A stretch of 64,000 nt of DNA from Prolixibacteraceae bacterium (GCA_028683385.1 JAQUIJ010000001.1:434001-498000); one strand, 5' to 3'. Shown: positions 42,305 through 51,513, counted from the first letter of the stretch. The notes: a model not told the origin generated them from the letters alone. Made by a program: numbers and translations.

Positions 42305-43732
42305 ATGAAATATTTTGCCGACATCCATTGTCATCCAACACTGAAACCCTACGGACACAGTTTCCCCAAAAAGGAAAACAGTAAAAACCTGAAGTCAAAA
42401 AGTTCTGTCTGGTACTACGATCCACCTAACCTGTTCGAAAAAATGATCGACCTTTTGGGCGGAATTGTGAAATACCGTCAAAGCAATTTCTCAGCTATGG
42501 GTTATGGAAATGCCGGAATCGTTTTTGCTTCGTTGTATCCAATGGAGCGCTGTTTCTTCGACAACAAACTCGGAACCGGTGAATTCAACGATTTGCTGCT
42601 CAACTTTGTCACTTCGGTTGGCCGCGAACGGATTGATTTCGTACAATCGGTAACCGATTATTTTCCTGATCTGGAAAACGAATATGCATTCCTGAAACAA
42701 ATGAGCGGGAATCAGGTGACTCTGGCTGATCGTGCGAGCTACCATTATTCATTGGCTCGAAACTCTTCGGATGTCGCAAGCATCCTCGACTCCGACGCTA
42801 TCGAGGATCGGAAATCGAATTCAATAGCGGTGATTGTTACCATTGAAGGTGCCCATTCGTTTGGAACCGGAATTCATCCGAAGCAAAAGCCTGCTAACCG
42901 AAATTACGTGCTCGGCAATGTGGATAAAGTGAAGAACTGGGAACACCGTCCGATTTTCATCACGCTTGCACATCATTTTTTCAACGAATTATGTGGCCAT
43001 GCCGAAAGCCTCACCGGCATTGTGAAATCAGCAGTAGACCAAAGTTATATGATGAACACCGGATTTACTCCGCTCGGACTGGAAGTGGTTGACAAAATGC
43101 TGGATAATTCCGAAAACAAGAGGATTTTAATCGACATCAAACACATGAGCCGGACTTCGCGATTGGAATATTTTAACCTGCTTGATACCAAATACGCAGG
43201 TCAGGACATTCCGGTAGTGGTTAGCCATGGTGCAGTTATCGGCAATGATCAGGACAAACATTTGTTTATGAATGCCGAAATCAATCTGTATGATGATGAA
43301 ATCATCAGGGTTGCACGGTCAAACGGATTGTTTGGATTGCAGCTCGACGAACGTCGCATTGCAGCACATGGCGATTTTGAATTGAAGAAAACACATGGTA
43401 TTGAACGCCGGAAAGTGTTATTTCATTCGAGCTTTCTGGTTTGGCGACAAATTCAGCACATCGCCGAATTGCTCGATTCGCAGGGGCTTTTTGCCTGGGG
43501 AATACAAACCATTGGCAGCGACTATGACGGCATGATTGATCCGATCAATGGTTTCTGGACTGCCGAAAACCTTCCTACACTCGAAGATTATTTGCTAATG
43601 CAGGCGCACACCTACATGAATACGAATTCAGGAAAATTGACCAATTCATTTAACCGAATTGATCCGGAAGAGATTGTGAACCGCGTAATGGGTGATAACG
43701 CGTTCAATTTTGTGATGAAATATTTTAAATAG
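42305..43732 (+). CDS. M19 renal-dipeptidase-like metallohydrolase
   Basis: A 475-residue protein. The N-terminal metal motif is FADIHCHPT (His8 and His10). Further family-type motifs are VTIEGAHSFG, FITLAHHFFNELCGH, LIDIKHMS, VVVSHGAVIG and GSDYDGM. These fit the amidohydrolase-fold M19 family, which includes membrane dipeptidases. No signal peptide is seen, unlike many periplasmic members. The HxH start in place of the usual HxD and its large size suggest a divergent subgroup. Only 10 bases separate it from the upstream cysteine protease gene. Confidence 0.82.
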   Translation: MKYFADIHCHPTLKPYGHSFPKKENSKNLKSKSSVWYYDPPNLFEKMIDLLGGIVKYRQSNFSAMGYGNAGIVFASLYPMERCFFDNKLGTGEFNDLLLNFVTSVGRERIDFVQSVTDYFPDLENEYAFLKQMSGNQVTLADRASYHYSLARNSSDVASILDSDAIEDRKSNSIAVIVTIEGAHSFGTGIHPKQKPANRNYVLGNVDKVKNWEHRPIFITLAHHFFNELCGHAESLTGIVKSAVDQSYMMNTGFTPLGLEVVDKMLDNSENKRILIDIKHMSRTSRLEYFNLLDTKYAGQDIPVVVSHGAVIGNDQDKHLFMNAEINLYDDEIIRVARSNGLFGLQLDERRIAAHGDFELKKTHGIERRKVLFHSSFLVWRQIQHIAELLDSQGLFAWGIQTIGSDYDGMIDPINGFWTAENLPTLEDYLLMQAHTYMNTNSGKLTNSFNRIDPEEIVNRVMGDNAFNFVMKYFK

Positions 43733-43733
43733 G

Positions 43734-44507
43734 ATGGAAGAAAATTCACCCAACGACCCAAGCCTTTCGTTTGAGAAATACAAATACAAGGTAGATCTGT
43801 TCAAGTGGTTGATTGGAAGCGTTGCTCTGGTTGTTATGACGACCATCATTGACTGGGGCTTCAAGGATCGCGCGGCTGGACTTCAGGAGATACAACAATA
43901 CGACAAATATGCTACAGAACTAATTATCCTGAACAATGACCCGGTGAAGAAGAGGATGCTGGCACAGTTTTTTTCAAAAGTCACTCCTTCGGAAAAACTT
44001 CGCGATGGCTGGGAAAAATATTATCGGGAAGTGAATGTAGAATATCGCGAATTTTTAAAGAAGGATTCTATTGCTCAGGCGAAATTGAAAGAATTGGCAA
44101 ATAAGGACTCCACGCAACTCAGCGAGTCGCAAAAAATAGAGAAACAACAGGCAGAACAAACCGTTAGAGAGACGCAAAGAATTAATAGTCAGCCAATCGT
44201 ATTACCAAATACTACGGTCATTCCAGTTGTTTATATCCAGATTGGAAGTGAAGATCAGCACAGTTTTGCCAAAAATCTAATCGGGAAAATTATTGGGTTA
44301 GGTTATAAAGCGCCGGGAATTGAGTTAGTAGCAGTAGCTCAAAAGATGAAAAACAACGAGATCAGGTATTTCAGGCAGTCTGATGAATCTTCGGCAGTAG
44401 TTATACAAAATATGCTAAAAGATGAAGGAGTCGATGCTAAACTTACTCCTGTATTCAGACTTAGTTCACAGACAAGGGAAGGTACTATTGAGTTATGGTT
44501 GAAATAG
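43734..44507 (+). CDS. Single-span membrane protein with LytR_C-like C-terminal domain
   Basis: A 257-residue protein. A cytoplasmic N-terminus of 20 residues is followed by one membrane helix (FKWLIGSVALVVMTTIIDWG), a charged helical region (about 60-155), a TQ/QS-rich linker and a C-terminal alpha/beta domain (IPVVYIQIGSEDQHSFAKNL and NNEIRYFRQSDESSAVVIQN). The C-terminal pattern RYFR-DE...A resembles LytR_C/SPOR-like small domains, without a firm assignment. It starts one base after the M19 stop codon, so the two are co-translated or coupled. Confidence 0.65.
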   Translation: MEENSPNDPSLSFEKYKYKVDLFKWLIGSVALVVMTTIIDWGFKDRAAGLQEIQQYDKYATELIILNNDPVKKRMLAQFFSKVTPSEKLRDGWEKYYREVNVEYREFLKKDSIAQAKLKELANKDSTQLSESQKIEKQQAEQTVRETQRINSQPIVLPNTTVIPVVYIQIGSEDQHSFAKNLIGKIIGLGYKAPGIELVAVAQKMKNNEIRYFRQSDESSAVVIQNMLKDEGVDAKLTPVFRLSSQTREGTIELWLK

Positions 44508-44537
44508 TAAATTTTAGAAACCGTTTTAAAAAAAAAT

Positions 44538-45122
44538 ATGCCGGCAATTGTAGAAGGATTTAAAGAAGTATTTGGGATTTTAAAGGACCTGTTCTCAGGA
44601 GTAAAATCAGCAATACAAATTCCTGAAAATCACAAAAAAGAAATGAGGGATGCCATTGCTGATACAGCAGCTCTCATTGATGAAACATTGACCATCTTGA
44701 AACTGCATCTTAACAGTGTGGTTTCTGAATTACGATTCGGTGATAAACAACGAGCAAAACAGTTGATCTATGAATTAGGCGATTTTCAGGGCTGGGAAGC
44801 CAAATACCGACAATTCCAGTTGTGCGATTCACTTCGTATAGCAACGGATAAACTTCAAAGCAAAGGTTTATATAAATTACTGAATAAAGCTTCATTTGAA
44901 AATCCTGAAACAATCCATCAACGAATGTTCGATTACATCGGTGGAGAAACTAATGCGGCAAGGTCAGTCGGGTCAATGCTTCAGGAATTGGCACAGTTGT
45001 CTGATACCGTTGATTCTGATCCGGAAATGGTAGCAAAAGAACTGGAAGCTGCCAGAAATGAGATTGGTAAATGGCGGCAAACATTCATCGATTTGGAAAT
45101 TGAAATCAGAAATTCTATATAA
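44538..45122 (+). CDS. All-helical protein of unknown function
   Basis: A 194-residue soluble protein made of long amphipathic helices (EVFGILKDLFSGVKSAIQ, DTAALIDETLTILKLHLNSV, EMVAKELEAARNEIGKWRQ). No signal peptide, membrane helix, cysteine cluster or known motif was seen. It is the last gene of the four-gene operon, 30 bases after the membrane protein. A coiled-coil partner or regulator for the upstream protease or membrane protein is possible but purely inferred. It converges with rlmN, with only 22 bases between stop codons. Confidence 0.6.
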   Translation: MPAIVEGFKEVFGILKDLFSGVKSAIQIPENHKKEMRDAIADTAALIDETLTILKLHLNSVVSELRFGDKQRAKQLIYELGDFQGWEAKYRQFQLCDSLRIATDKLQSKGLYKLLNKASFENPETIHQRMFDYIGGETNAARSVGSMLQELAQLSDTVDSDPEMVAKELEAARNEIGKWRQTFIDLEIEIRNSI

Positions 45123-45144
45123 AATTTCGAATTCACCAACAGTG

Positions 45145-46164
45145 TTATCCCACCATTTCCTTTGTCGACAATAATCCACAGGCTGCATAAATATCCTGAC
45201 CACGGCTGGCGCGGATGGTGGTGAGGATGCCTTTTTCGTTGAGCTTTTCTTTGAATTTCTGGAGCGTATTTTCGTCGGTTCCTTCGAGCGGAGTGCCTGG
45301 AATTGGGTGAAACCTGATCAGGTTGATGCGACATTTAATGCCATTCAGAATTTTGCACAGTTCCTGAACATGGCGTGGCGAGTCGTTTAATCCTTTAAAC
45401 ACAATGTATTCAAACGAAACACGGCGCTGACGGCCAAAGTCCCAACTTTTAATTTCGCGAATCACCTCAGCCAGCGGATAAGCCACCTGAACCGGCATCA
45501 GTTTTTGGCGTTCATCGTCGAACGGAGTGTGCATACTCACTGCTAAATGTGCTTCCGATTGATTCAGGAAAGTTACCATTCCTGGCACAATTCCAATGGT
45601 TGAAACTGTTATCCGGCGTGGGCTCATGGCAAGCCCCCATTCCGAAGTGAGGATTTCAAGACTTTTTAAAACCTCTTCCAGGTTGTCGAATGGCTCACCC
45701 ATTCCCATGTACACAATGTTGGTTACCTTGTGCCATTCCGGAATGTTACGAATCTGATTCACGATTTCGCCGGCAGTTAATTGTCCCTGGAAACCCTGCT
45801 TACCGGTCATGCAAAACAAACAACCCATTTTGCAACCCACTTGCGACGACACACAAACTGTTTTGCGGTCATCATCCGGAATCATAGCTGTTTCAATAAA
45901 TTTCCCCTGAACTGTTGGGAACAGGTATTTTTTAGTTCCGTCAACACTCTCCTGAACTTTAGTCGAGTTTACCAAGCCAAATTCATATTTGCTGTTCAGA
46001 ATTTCACGTGCTTTTTTCGAAAGATTCGTCATTTCGTCAATCGATGAAATGTCTTTCTGATAAAGCCATTCAGCCATTTGTTTGCCGGTAAACCTGGGCA
46101 AACCCAGTTCAACTGCAAGTGCAGTCAGTTCAACAAGTGTCTTTCCGAATAATGAATCTTTCAT
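45145..46164 (-). CDS. rlmN: 23S rRNA (A2503-C2)-methyltransferase, radical SAM
   Basis: A 339-residue radical SAM methyltransferase. The [4Fe-4S] cysteines are C111, C115 and C118 in GCKMGCLFC. Other family motifs are VYMGMGEPFDN, MHTPFDDERQKLMPV and the C-terminal ACGLL with the catalytic Cys. It methylates A2503 of 23S rRNA and probably A37 of some tRNAs. Cfr-type homologues differ in size and motif context; this is the ordinary RlmN. Confidence 0.96.
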   Translation of the reverse strand: MKDSLFGKTLVELTALAVELGLPRFTGKQMAEWLYQKDISSIDEMTNLSKKAREILNSKYEFGLVNSTKVQESVDGTKKYLFPTVQGKFIETAMIPDDDRKTVCVSSQVGCKMGCLFCMTGKQGFQGQLTAGEIVNQIRNIPEWHKVTNIVYMGMGEPFDNLEEVLKSLEILTSEWGLAMSPRRITVSTIGIVPGMVTFLNQSEAHLAVSMHTPFDDERQKLMPVQVAYPLAEVIREIKSWDFGRQRRVSFEYIVFKGLNDSPRHVQELCKILNGIKCRINLIRFHPIPGTPLEGTDENTLQKFKEKLNEKGILTTIRASRGQDIYAACGLLSTKEMVG

Positions 46165-46169
46165 TTTAA

Positions 46170-46232
46170 GCTACAAGTCATTAGGAAAAGGTCATTAGGA
46201 AATAGAAACCCCATTTTTCTAATGACTATTGA
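46170..46232. repeat. GTCATTAGG/CTAATGAC repeat pair
   Basis: AGTCATTAGG and GGTCATTAGG on the left and TCTAATGACTATTGAC on the right form an imperfect palindrome in the gap between the FNR-like and rlmN genes. Same family as 33262-33364. Confidence 0.55.
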
Positions 46233-46244
46233 CAATTTCCTGAT

Positions 46245-46922
46245 TTAAAAATAAATTTCAGCTAAAATGTTTTCGTACGGAACGCCACGTGAAATGAGCA
46301 AATCGCGAACTTCGACAACCATGATAGCCTTGCCACAAAGATAATAGTTAATGTCAGTCGGTAGTTCTTTTATTTCTTCCAGATATTTGTTTACACGACC
46401 TGGAAAAACGTTGCAAGATTGTTCCTGCGAACAGCAACGAACATACCGGTCGCCCATGGCCCATTCCAGTTCATCTTCAAAATAAAACTGATCTAGTTTT
46501 CGAACTCCGTGAATCAATGTTTTATTTTCAGACATTCCGGATCGAAACATGCTGTAAAATGGAGCAATGCCGGTTCCGGTGGCAATCCACCACGCCGGTT
46601 TTTTGCTGTCTTTAAAACTTCCATAAGGTTTCGATACCCAAATTTTCATGCCCGGAATTACGCCGGCCAACCATGGTGTCAGCAATCCATCTTCCTTTAC
46701 ATTAAAAAGAACCTTGATTTCGGATTCATCGTTTCCGCTGCAAATACTGTAAATTCGGGGTGCAATCATCGGATCTGCTGCAATTTTCACGACTTGTCCG
46801 GGACTGAAATTACAGGTTCGCAACCACGAAATGAGATGAACCCCCGGTGAAATTTCCTCGTTTCCCGAAATAGTAACTTCTTCAAGTTCAAACTGCTGAT
46901 TTTTATTTGCTGACTTTTGCAT
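46245..46922 (-). CDS. Ferredoxin-NADP reductase-like flavoprotein
   Basis: A 225-residue FAD/NAD-binding oxidoreductase. The flavin-binding motif RIYSICS and the nicotinamide-binding motif GTGIAPFYSMFRS are present, and the chain ends in the usual aromatic region (ENILAEIYF). The protein is compact, without an additional ferredoxin domain. It may reduce ferredoxin or flavodoxin, or act as a general reductase; its partner is not in the window. It is upstream of rlmN on the same strand, with a repeat between them. Confidence 0.88.
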   Translation of the reverse strand: MQKSANKNQQFELEEVTISGNEEISPGVHLISWLRTCNFSPGQVVKIAADPMIAPRIYSICSGNDESEIKVLFNVKEDGLLTPWLAGVIPGMKIWVSKPYGSFKDSKKPAWWIATGTGIAPFYSMFRSGMSENKTLIHGVRKLDQFYFEDELEWAMGDRYVRCCSQEQSCNVFPGRVNKYLEEIKELPTDINYYLCGKAIMVVEVRDLLISRGVPYENILAEIYF

Positions 46923-47149
46923 TAATTCTATTTTATTACACGAACAACAAGTTCACGATAAATTGGTTTAAGCCGATTATCGCGGGAAAATACAAAACTG
47001 TTTCTATGTTGAATATTTAAGACTAACTTCGAACTAAAAGTATTAAATGTAAACTTTTTGTTCAATTTTATGGTTTAAGGATAGGAGTTAAATCCTGATT
47101 TTCTTTTAAAGCTTATTTTTGTGACCTTAAAAAAAACACAACTGACACA

Positions 47150-47923
47150 TTGAAAATAAAGACGTTAAACGAAGATTCACAATCGGTTGGCAATATTTTA
47201 CTCGAGACCGGAGCAATGCTCATGAGCTCGGGAGCAAGCTCAAACCGAATCAGGGTTACCCTGGAACGAATAGCCAATGGGCTTGGCTATAAGACTGAAT
47301 TGCTGATTACGCATCGGGCTTTGATGCTGACAATCATTGAAAAAGATCAACAACATTTCTTCAGCCGACTGAAACGTACTTCTCCGCATGGAGTTAATTT
47401 CAGGATTGTTAGCGGAATCAGCCACATGAGCTGGAACGTGTTGGAGCAGAACTGGACAATTACCCAAATTGCAGACGAATTACGCCGGTTAAAATCACTT
47501 CCTCATTACCCCAGATTAGTGATTCTCGGGTTTGTCGGTTTGGCTGGAGCCGCATTCTGCCGCATATTTGGCGGTGGTTACGTTGAAATGATTGTTGCAT
47601 TTGTTGCAACGGTAACCGGACTTTTTGTAAGGCAGGAGGCCGTGCGTGTAAAATTCAACCCCTATTTATGCGTTTATTTTGCTGCATTTACAGCCTCGTT
47701 TATCGCCGGATTAGCCGAACATTTTCAAATTGGTACTCAGCCCGACAAGGCATTTGCCACCTCAGTATTATTCCTGGTTCCAGGGGTTCCGCTTATTAAC
47801 TCGGTGACTGACCTGTTGGACGGGAACATTCAAAACGGGCTGATACGTGCCATTAACGGACTAATGATTTCTTTCTCGATTGCCATGGGACTATTTTCTG
47901 TACGCATGATTTTAAACATTTAA
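47150..47923 (+). CDS. Threonine/serine exporter ThrE-family, N-terminal domain protein
   Basis: A 257-residue protein starting with TTG at 47150 (no nearby ATG gives the full conserved region). The N-terminal half (residues 10-110) is the conserved soluble ThrE/DUF1212 domain (LLETGAMLMSSGASSNRIRVTLERIANGLG), followed by about five membrane helices. ThrE exports threonine and serine in Corynebacterium; the split form with a separate small membrane partner is common in Bacteroidota. A TATTTTTG -7-like box is at 47114-47121. The partner gene starts one base later. Confidence 0.9.
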   Translation: MKIKTLNEDSQSVGNILLETGAMLMSSGASSNRIRVTLERIANGLGYKTELLITHRALMLTIIEKDQQHFFSRLKRTSPHGVNFRIVSGISHMSWNVLEQNWTITQIADELRRLKSLPHYPRLVILGFVGLAGAAFCRIFGGGYVEMIVAFVATVTGLFVRQEAVRVKFNPYLCVYFAAFTASFIAGLAEHFQIGTQPDKAFATSVLFLVPGVPLINSVTDLLDGNIQNGLIRAINGLMISFSIAMGLFSVRMILNI

Positions 47924-47924
47924 T

Positions 47925-48428
47925 ATGATCCTACTCGAAATACTTATAAAAAGCTTCTGGGCAGGCATCGCTGCAATTGGGTTTGCTATCCTGTTTAATG
48001 TTCCCCGACGGACGTTATTTCCAATCTGGTCTCTTGGAGCAATAGGCGGATTAATCAAATTTACGGCCATGAACTATCATGTTGGAATTGTATTCGCCTC
48101 ATTTATGGGAACGGTATGTATTGCCGTAATTGCTATCCAGATGGCTCACCTGAGAAACAGTCCGCCGCTGGTTTTTTCGATTCCTTCCGTAATTCCCATG
48201 GTTCCGGGTGCTTTTGCCTATAAATTTATGCTTGGAATGATCGCCCTTACCAGTATGGAAAATACTGACGCCTACGTACAGACGCTGATAGAAACAGTGA
48301 ATAACGGGGCAAAGATGATGTTTGTGCTGATTGCTCTCGGAACAGGGGTAGCCATCCCGATGTTGCTAACCCGAAAAGAATCGATAAAAAAGTCAGACTT
48401 CAACAAAAAGAAAAAAGCGATTGGCTAA
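47925..48428 (+). CDS. Threonine/serine exporter ThrE-family, membrane subunit
   Basis: A 167-residue all-membrane protein with four to five helices, including SFWAGIAAIGFAILFNVPRR and SIPSVIPMVPGAFAYKFM, matching the small ThrE_2/DUF3815 subunit. The conserved PxVPG motif is present. It begins one base after the previous stop codon, so the two form one exporter. A strong terminator follows at 48464-48498. Confidence 0.9.
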   Translation: MILLEILIKSFWAGIAAIGFAILFNVPRRTLFPIWSLGAIGGLIKFTAMNYHVGIVFASFMGTVCIAVIAIQMAHLRNSPPLVFSIPSVIPMVPGAFAYKFMLGMIALTSMENTDAYVQTLIETVNNGAKMMFVLIALGTGVAIPMLLTRKESIKKSDFNKKKKAIG

Positions 48429-48463
48429 ATACGGATCATTTTCCTATTCAAAATAATATACAA

Positions 48464-48498
48464 AAAGAGAGCTGTTCCAAATCGAAACAGCTCTCTTT
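48464..48498 (+). terminator. Intrinsic terminator of the ThrE-type operon
   Basis: Perfect 13-bp arms AAAGAGAGCTGTT (48464-48476) and AACAGCTCTCTTT (48486-48498) with a 9-base loop, 36 bases past the stop codon. The following T-run is short. Confidence 0.75.
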
Positions 48499-48578
48499 AT
48501 ATGCCAAGGGTATCACCCCGTTTAGAAATAAAACACTCATAATCAACACTGAAACAAATCAGTGAGGAAGATGCCGGA

Positions 48579-49052
48579 TTAATTGATAACACCCAATTTT
48601 CCTTCATCAATTAACTTTTGCATCAACTTTGCTTCTTCCTGATCAGCGATCAATTTGGTAACTTCCAGTGCTTCACTTTGAAATGCATCTTTCACATTCA
48701 ATTTACCAAATCTTCCTTCAGCGATTAACTTTTGATTCAACTTTGCTTCTTCCTGATCGGCGATTAACTTAGTAACCAATTGTGCTTCCTTTTGAAGATC
48801 TACTGCTGCATCCAAGTCATCGCTTAGCAATAGTTGAACTGATTCAAAGTTTGCATCTCTTTCAGAAAAGTTTGATTTGTCGCTCAATGAAGGAAAGACT
48901 TCATCTGTCATGTTCGACCCATTTCTCAAATTTTTAACTTCTTCCACAACTAAATTGTTGTTGGCATTTTTGTAATTTGCGGCATTGACATTTATTGTTG
49001 CAATAAATCCAAATAGACAAATAGCTAAAAGTGTTCTAGTTTTCGTTTTCAT
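48579..49052 (-). CDS. Exported protein with a duplicated TKLIADQEEAKL motif, unknown function
   Basis: A 157-residue protein; ATG 49052 gives a signal peptide (MKTKTRTLLAICLFGFIATI, then NVNA). After a variable acidic middle region, two copies of a 25-residue unit occur near the C-terminus, TKLIADQEEAKLNQKLIAEG and TKLIADQEEAKLMQKLIDEG. The DNA of the two copies is also highly similar, pointing to recent duplication. The units look like amphipathic helices and may self-associate. The family is not recognised. Confidence 0.6.
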   Translation of the reverse strand: MKTKTRTLLAICLFGFIATINVNAANYKNANNNLVVEEVKNLRNGSNMTDEVFPSLSDKSNFSERDANFESVQLLLSDDLDAAVDLQKEAQLVTKLIADQEEAKLNQKLIAEGRFGKLNVKDAFQSEALEVTKLIADQEEAKLMQKLIDEGKLGVIN

Positions 49053-49186
49053 AATTTTTCTTTTAATTGTTTTCAAATGTTTTCTTCTTAAATTGTTTTC
49101 ACTATTAAGACTGAGAAACACGCCGGAAGTTACATCCGGATGAGTTAAATAAAAGATAAACTTATCTTAATTAAAACTTAAAGGAT

Positions 49187-49999
49187 TTAGATTTGCTGGC
49201 TGAATGTTAAGAATGGTGCGGGAAATAGCTTTTCAATACCTGCCGGAAGCTCCGAAAACAGACCAAAAACGCATGAGCCACTGCCCGACATTGAGGCGTA
49301 AACAGCACCCATATTATAAAGTTGAGCTTTGATGCTTGCAATCTCGGGATACTGCGGAAACACTGATGATTCAAACTGATTGATTATGTTGTTTTTCCAA
49401 TCAGGAACCGGAAGATTAATTAATTTGGAAAGCGAAACTGCTGGCTTTCGTGGAATCACATTCTGAAAGGCTTTGACGGTAGAAACTTCAAGCGGAGGTT
49501 TAATTAACAAAAGATACAATCCCTTAACATTCAGGTTTATTTCGTTCATTATTTCACCTCTTCCAGCAGCAAAAACAGGTTTATTCAGTATAAAAAACGG
49601 ACAATCGCTCCCCAAAGCCGCGGCATAATCAAGTAATTTATCGGTCGAAAGATTCAAATCGAACAACTTATTCAACATCTGGAGCATAAAAGCACCGTCG
49701 GCAGAACCACCACCGAGCCCGGCTCCAAATGGAATTTGCTTGTGTAAATGTATTTTCAGGACAGGCAAATCAAAATCTTTTTGAAGAAGTGAATACGCCT
49801 TCATCACCAAATTCGATTCCGGAGACCCAGAAATGACGATTCCACTTGTGGTTAACCGCAATTCATCGGATTCGGCTACCTCAAGCGCATCGCTCCAGCC
49901 GACAGGAAAAAATACGGTCTCCAGATTATGAAACCCATCTGATCGTTTTTCGGTAATGTATAACCCGATGTTTATTTTGGCGTTGGGGAATGAAATCAT
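49187..49999 (-). CDS. ispE: 4-diphosphocytidyl-2-C-methyl-D-erythritol kinase
   Basis: A 270-residue GHMP kinase of the MEP isoprenoid pathway. The ATP-binding loop PFGAGLGGGSADGAFML and the N-terminal PNAKINIGLYITEKRSDGFH are diagnostic, and the C-terminal SMSGSGSCVFGLF is the third GHMP motif. It phosphorylates CDP-methylerythritol. A minus-strand TATTTTTG box at 50011-50004 with TTTG 22 bases further upstream would start transcription almost at the ATG, so the mRNA may be nearly leaderless. Confidence 0.95.
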   Translation of the reverse strand: MISFPNAKINIGLYITEKRSDGFHNLETVFFPVGWSDALEVAESDELRLTTSGIVISGSPESNLVMKAYSLLQKDFDLPVLKIHLHKQIPFGAGLGGGSADGAFMLQMLNKLFDLNLSTDKLLDYAAALGSDCPFFILNKPVFAAGRGEIMNEINLNVKGLYLLLIKPPLEVSTVKAFQNVIPRKPAVSLSKLINLPVPDWKNNIINQFESSVFPQYPEIASIKAQLYNMGAVYASMSGSGSCVFGLFSELPAGIEKLFPAPFLTFSQQI

Positions 50000-50003
50000 A
50001 AAG

Positions 50004-50037
50004 CAAAAATAGAAAAATCGATGATTGGATTTGCAAA
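50004..50037 (-). promoter_or_regulatory. Candidate ispE promoter
   Basis: On the minus strand TTTG (50037-50034) and TATTTTTG (50011-50004) are separated by 22 bases. The -7 box is only 4 bases from the ispE start codon. Confidence 0.4.
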
Positions 50038-50115
50038 ATAAAAAGAGTTCTGTTTTTCAAAATTCGATTGCACAAAAGCGAAATCGAAGAAACCCTTTTT
50101 GTAGTCAAATAAAAA

Positions 50116-50163
50116 GCACCCCCCAAGCGGAGTTCCCTAGGTGCAATTAAAAATTGTTTTTTT
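50116..50163. terminator. Orphan hairpin with T-tracts on both sides
   Basis: GCACC (50116-50120) and GGTGC (50140-50144) are followed on the minus strand by TTTTTATT, and on the plus strand by a short CAATT/AATTG stem and seven T residues (50157-50163). It lies between the divergent ispE and YitT genes, where neither gene should need a terminator. The rest of the 50000-50370 gap shows nothing else recognisable. Confidence 0.4.
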
Positions 50164-50370
50164 GTGAATGGGTATCTAAAAAATATGCCTTGCCATCTTA
50201 TAGTATGATCTATTCAGGCAAAATCGCTTTATAACTACAAAATTAAAATTCGGAACTATCTGATTTTCAATATCAATTTTTCATTAAGTCTATTAACTCC
50301 TGATTTTTCACATAAAATGCGAGTCTAAAAGAAAGTTGTTTTGCGACTCAATTTAAAATCTGTATTTTGT

Positions 50371-51261
50371 ATGGCATTAAATCTGCAAAAAATGGTCCAG
50401 ACCAAAAAGCCAAAGTTACAATCTGTAATCAAAGATTATAGCATTATGCTAGTGGGACTAATCCTCTACGTGTTGTCGTGGAATCTCTTCCTAATACCAT
50501 CACAAATTACAGGTGGGGGAATAAGCGGATTAGCAGCAGTTATTTTTTACAGCACAAAAATCCCTATGGGGATAACATACTTTGCCATTAATGTTGTATT
50601 AATCGCGATAGCCTTAAAAGTACTGGGTTCAAACTTTGGTGTGAAAACCGTTTTTAATATGGTTGCGCTTACCTTGTTGTTTGCCATTCCTCAGGATCTT
50701 TTCCCTGGAGCCCTGATCAAAGATAATTTTCTTGCAGCAGTTCTCGGTGGTATGATGGGTGGAGTCGGAATCGGCATCGTATTTTCGCGCGGCGGCAGTA
50801 CCGGTGGTACCGACATTATTGCTATGATGATTAACAAATATCGCAATATCAGTCCGGGACGAATCATCTTGTATTGCGACGTAATTATTATTGGGTCGTC
50901 TTATTTTCTTGTCCATTCGATTGATAAAATGGTGTACGGCTTTGTTTCAATGGCCGTTGTTTCGTATACGCTCGACTCCATCCTTAGTGGTTCAAACGCT
51001 TCGGCTCAAATTTTTATATTCTCGCCCAAATACGAAGAAATTGCCGACTTTATCAATACTGAATCATTTCGCGGAGTAACTGTAATCGACGGAACGGGAT
51101 GGTACACACAGCAGAATGTTAAGATACTGATGACTATTGTCCGTAAGAAAGAAACAAGTATCATTTTCCGCATGGTAAAAGAAATCGATCCAAATGCTTT
51201 CATCTCGATGGGCAGTGTCATGGGTGTTTATGGTCAGGGATTCGACAAATTGAAAGTTTAA
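50371..51261 (+). CDS. YitT-family membrane protein (DUF161/DUF2179)
   Basis: A 296-residue protein from ATG 50371 (alternatives TTG 50341 and ATG 50392). Five or six membrane helices (IMLVGLILYVLSWNLFLIPS and GGGISGLAAVIFYSTKIPMG are characteristic) are followed by the cytosolic DUF2179 domain (IFSPKYEEIADFINTE and MGSVMGVYGQGFD). The RGGSTGGTDIIAMMINKY segment is typical. Substrate is unknown in general for the family. The gene stands alone; no operon partner is evident. Confidence 0.9.
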   Translation: MALNLQKMVQTKKPKLQSVIKDYSIMLVGLILYVLSWNLFLIPSQITGGGISGLAAVIFYSTKIPMGITYFAINVVLIAIALKVLGSNFGVKTVFNMVALTLLFAIPQDLFPGALIKDNFLAAVLGGMMGGVGIGIVFSRGGSTGGTDIIAMMINKYRNISPGRIILYCDVIIIGSSYFLVHSIDKMVYGFVSMAVVSYTLDSILSGSNASAQIFIFSPKYEEIADFINTESFRGVTVIDGTGWYTQQNVKILMTIVRKKETSIIFRMVKEIDPNAFISMGSVMGVYGQGFDKLKV

Positions 51262-51513
51262 TTTCGCTATTTAGCTTCATTAACAGTTTTTTATTGATTT
51301 TTATTCTCCGCCTTAAAAACTGAATAACTAAGCATTTATACGCATTCACATCGGTGATTTCGTTCGCCTTGTCAATCGTCAACCAGAATTCAGCTTTCGA
51401 TTCCCTATTAATTTTATTAGTTTTGAAAAGACAGAAATATACAGCCGGGAAAGTACTTTCGTCCTAATGAAAAAGATTTTCCCGGTTGATTATGAAACAG
51501 AAACCACAAAACC

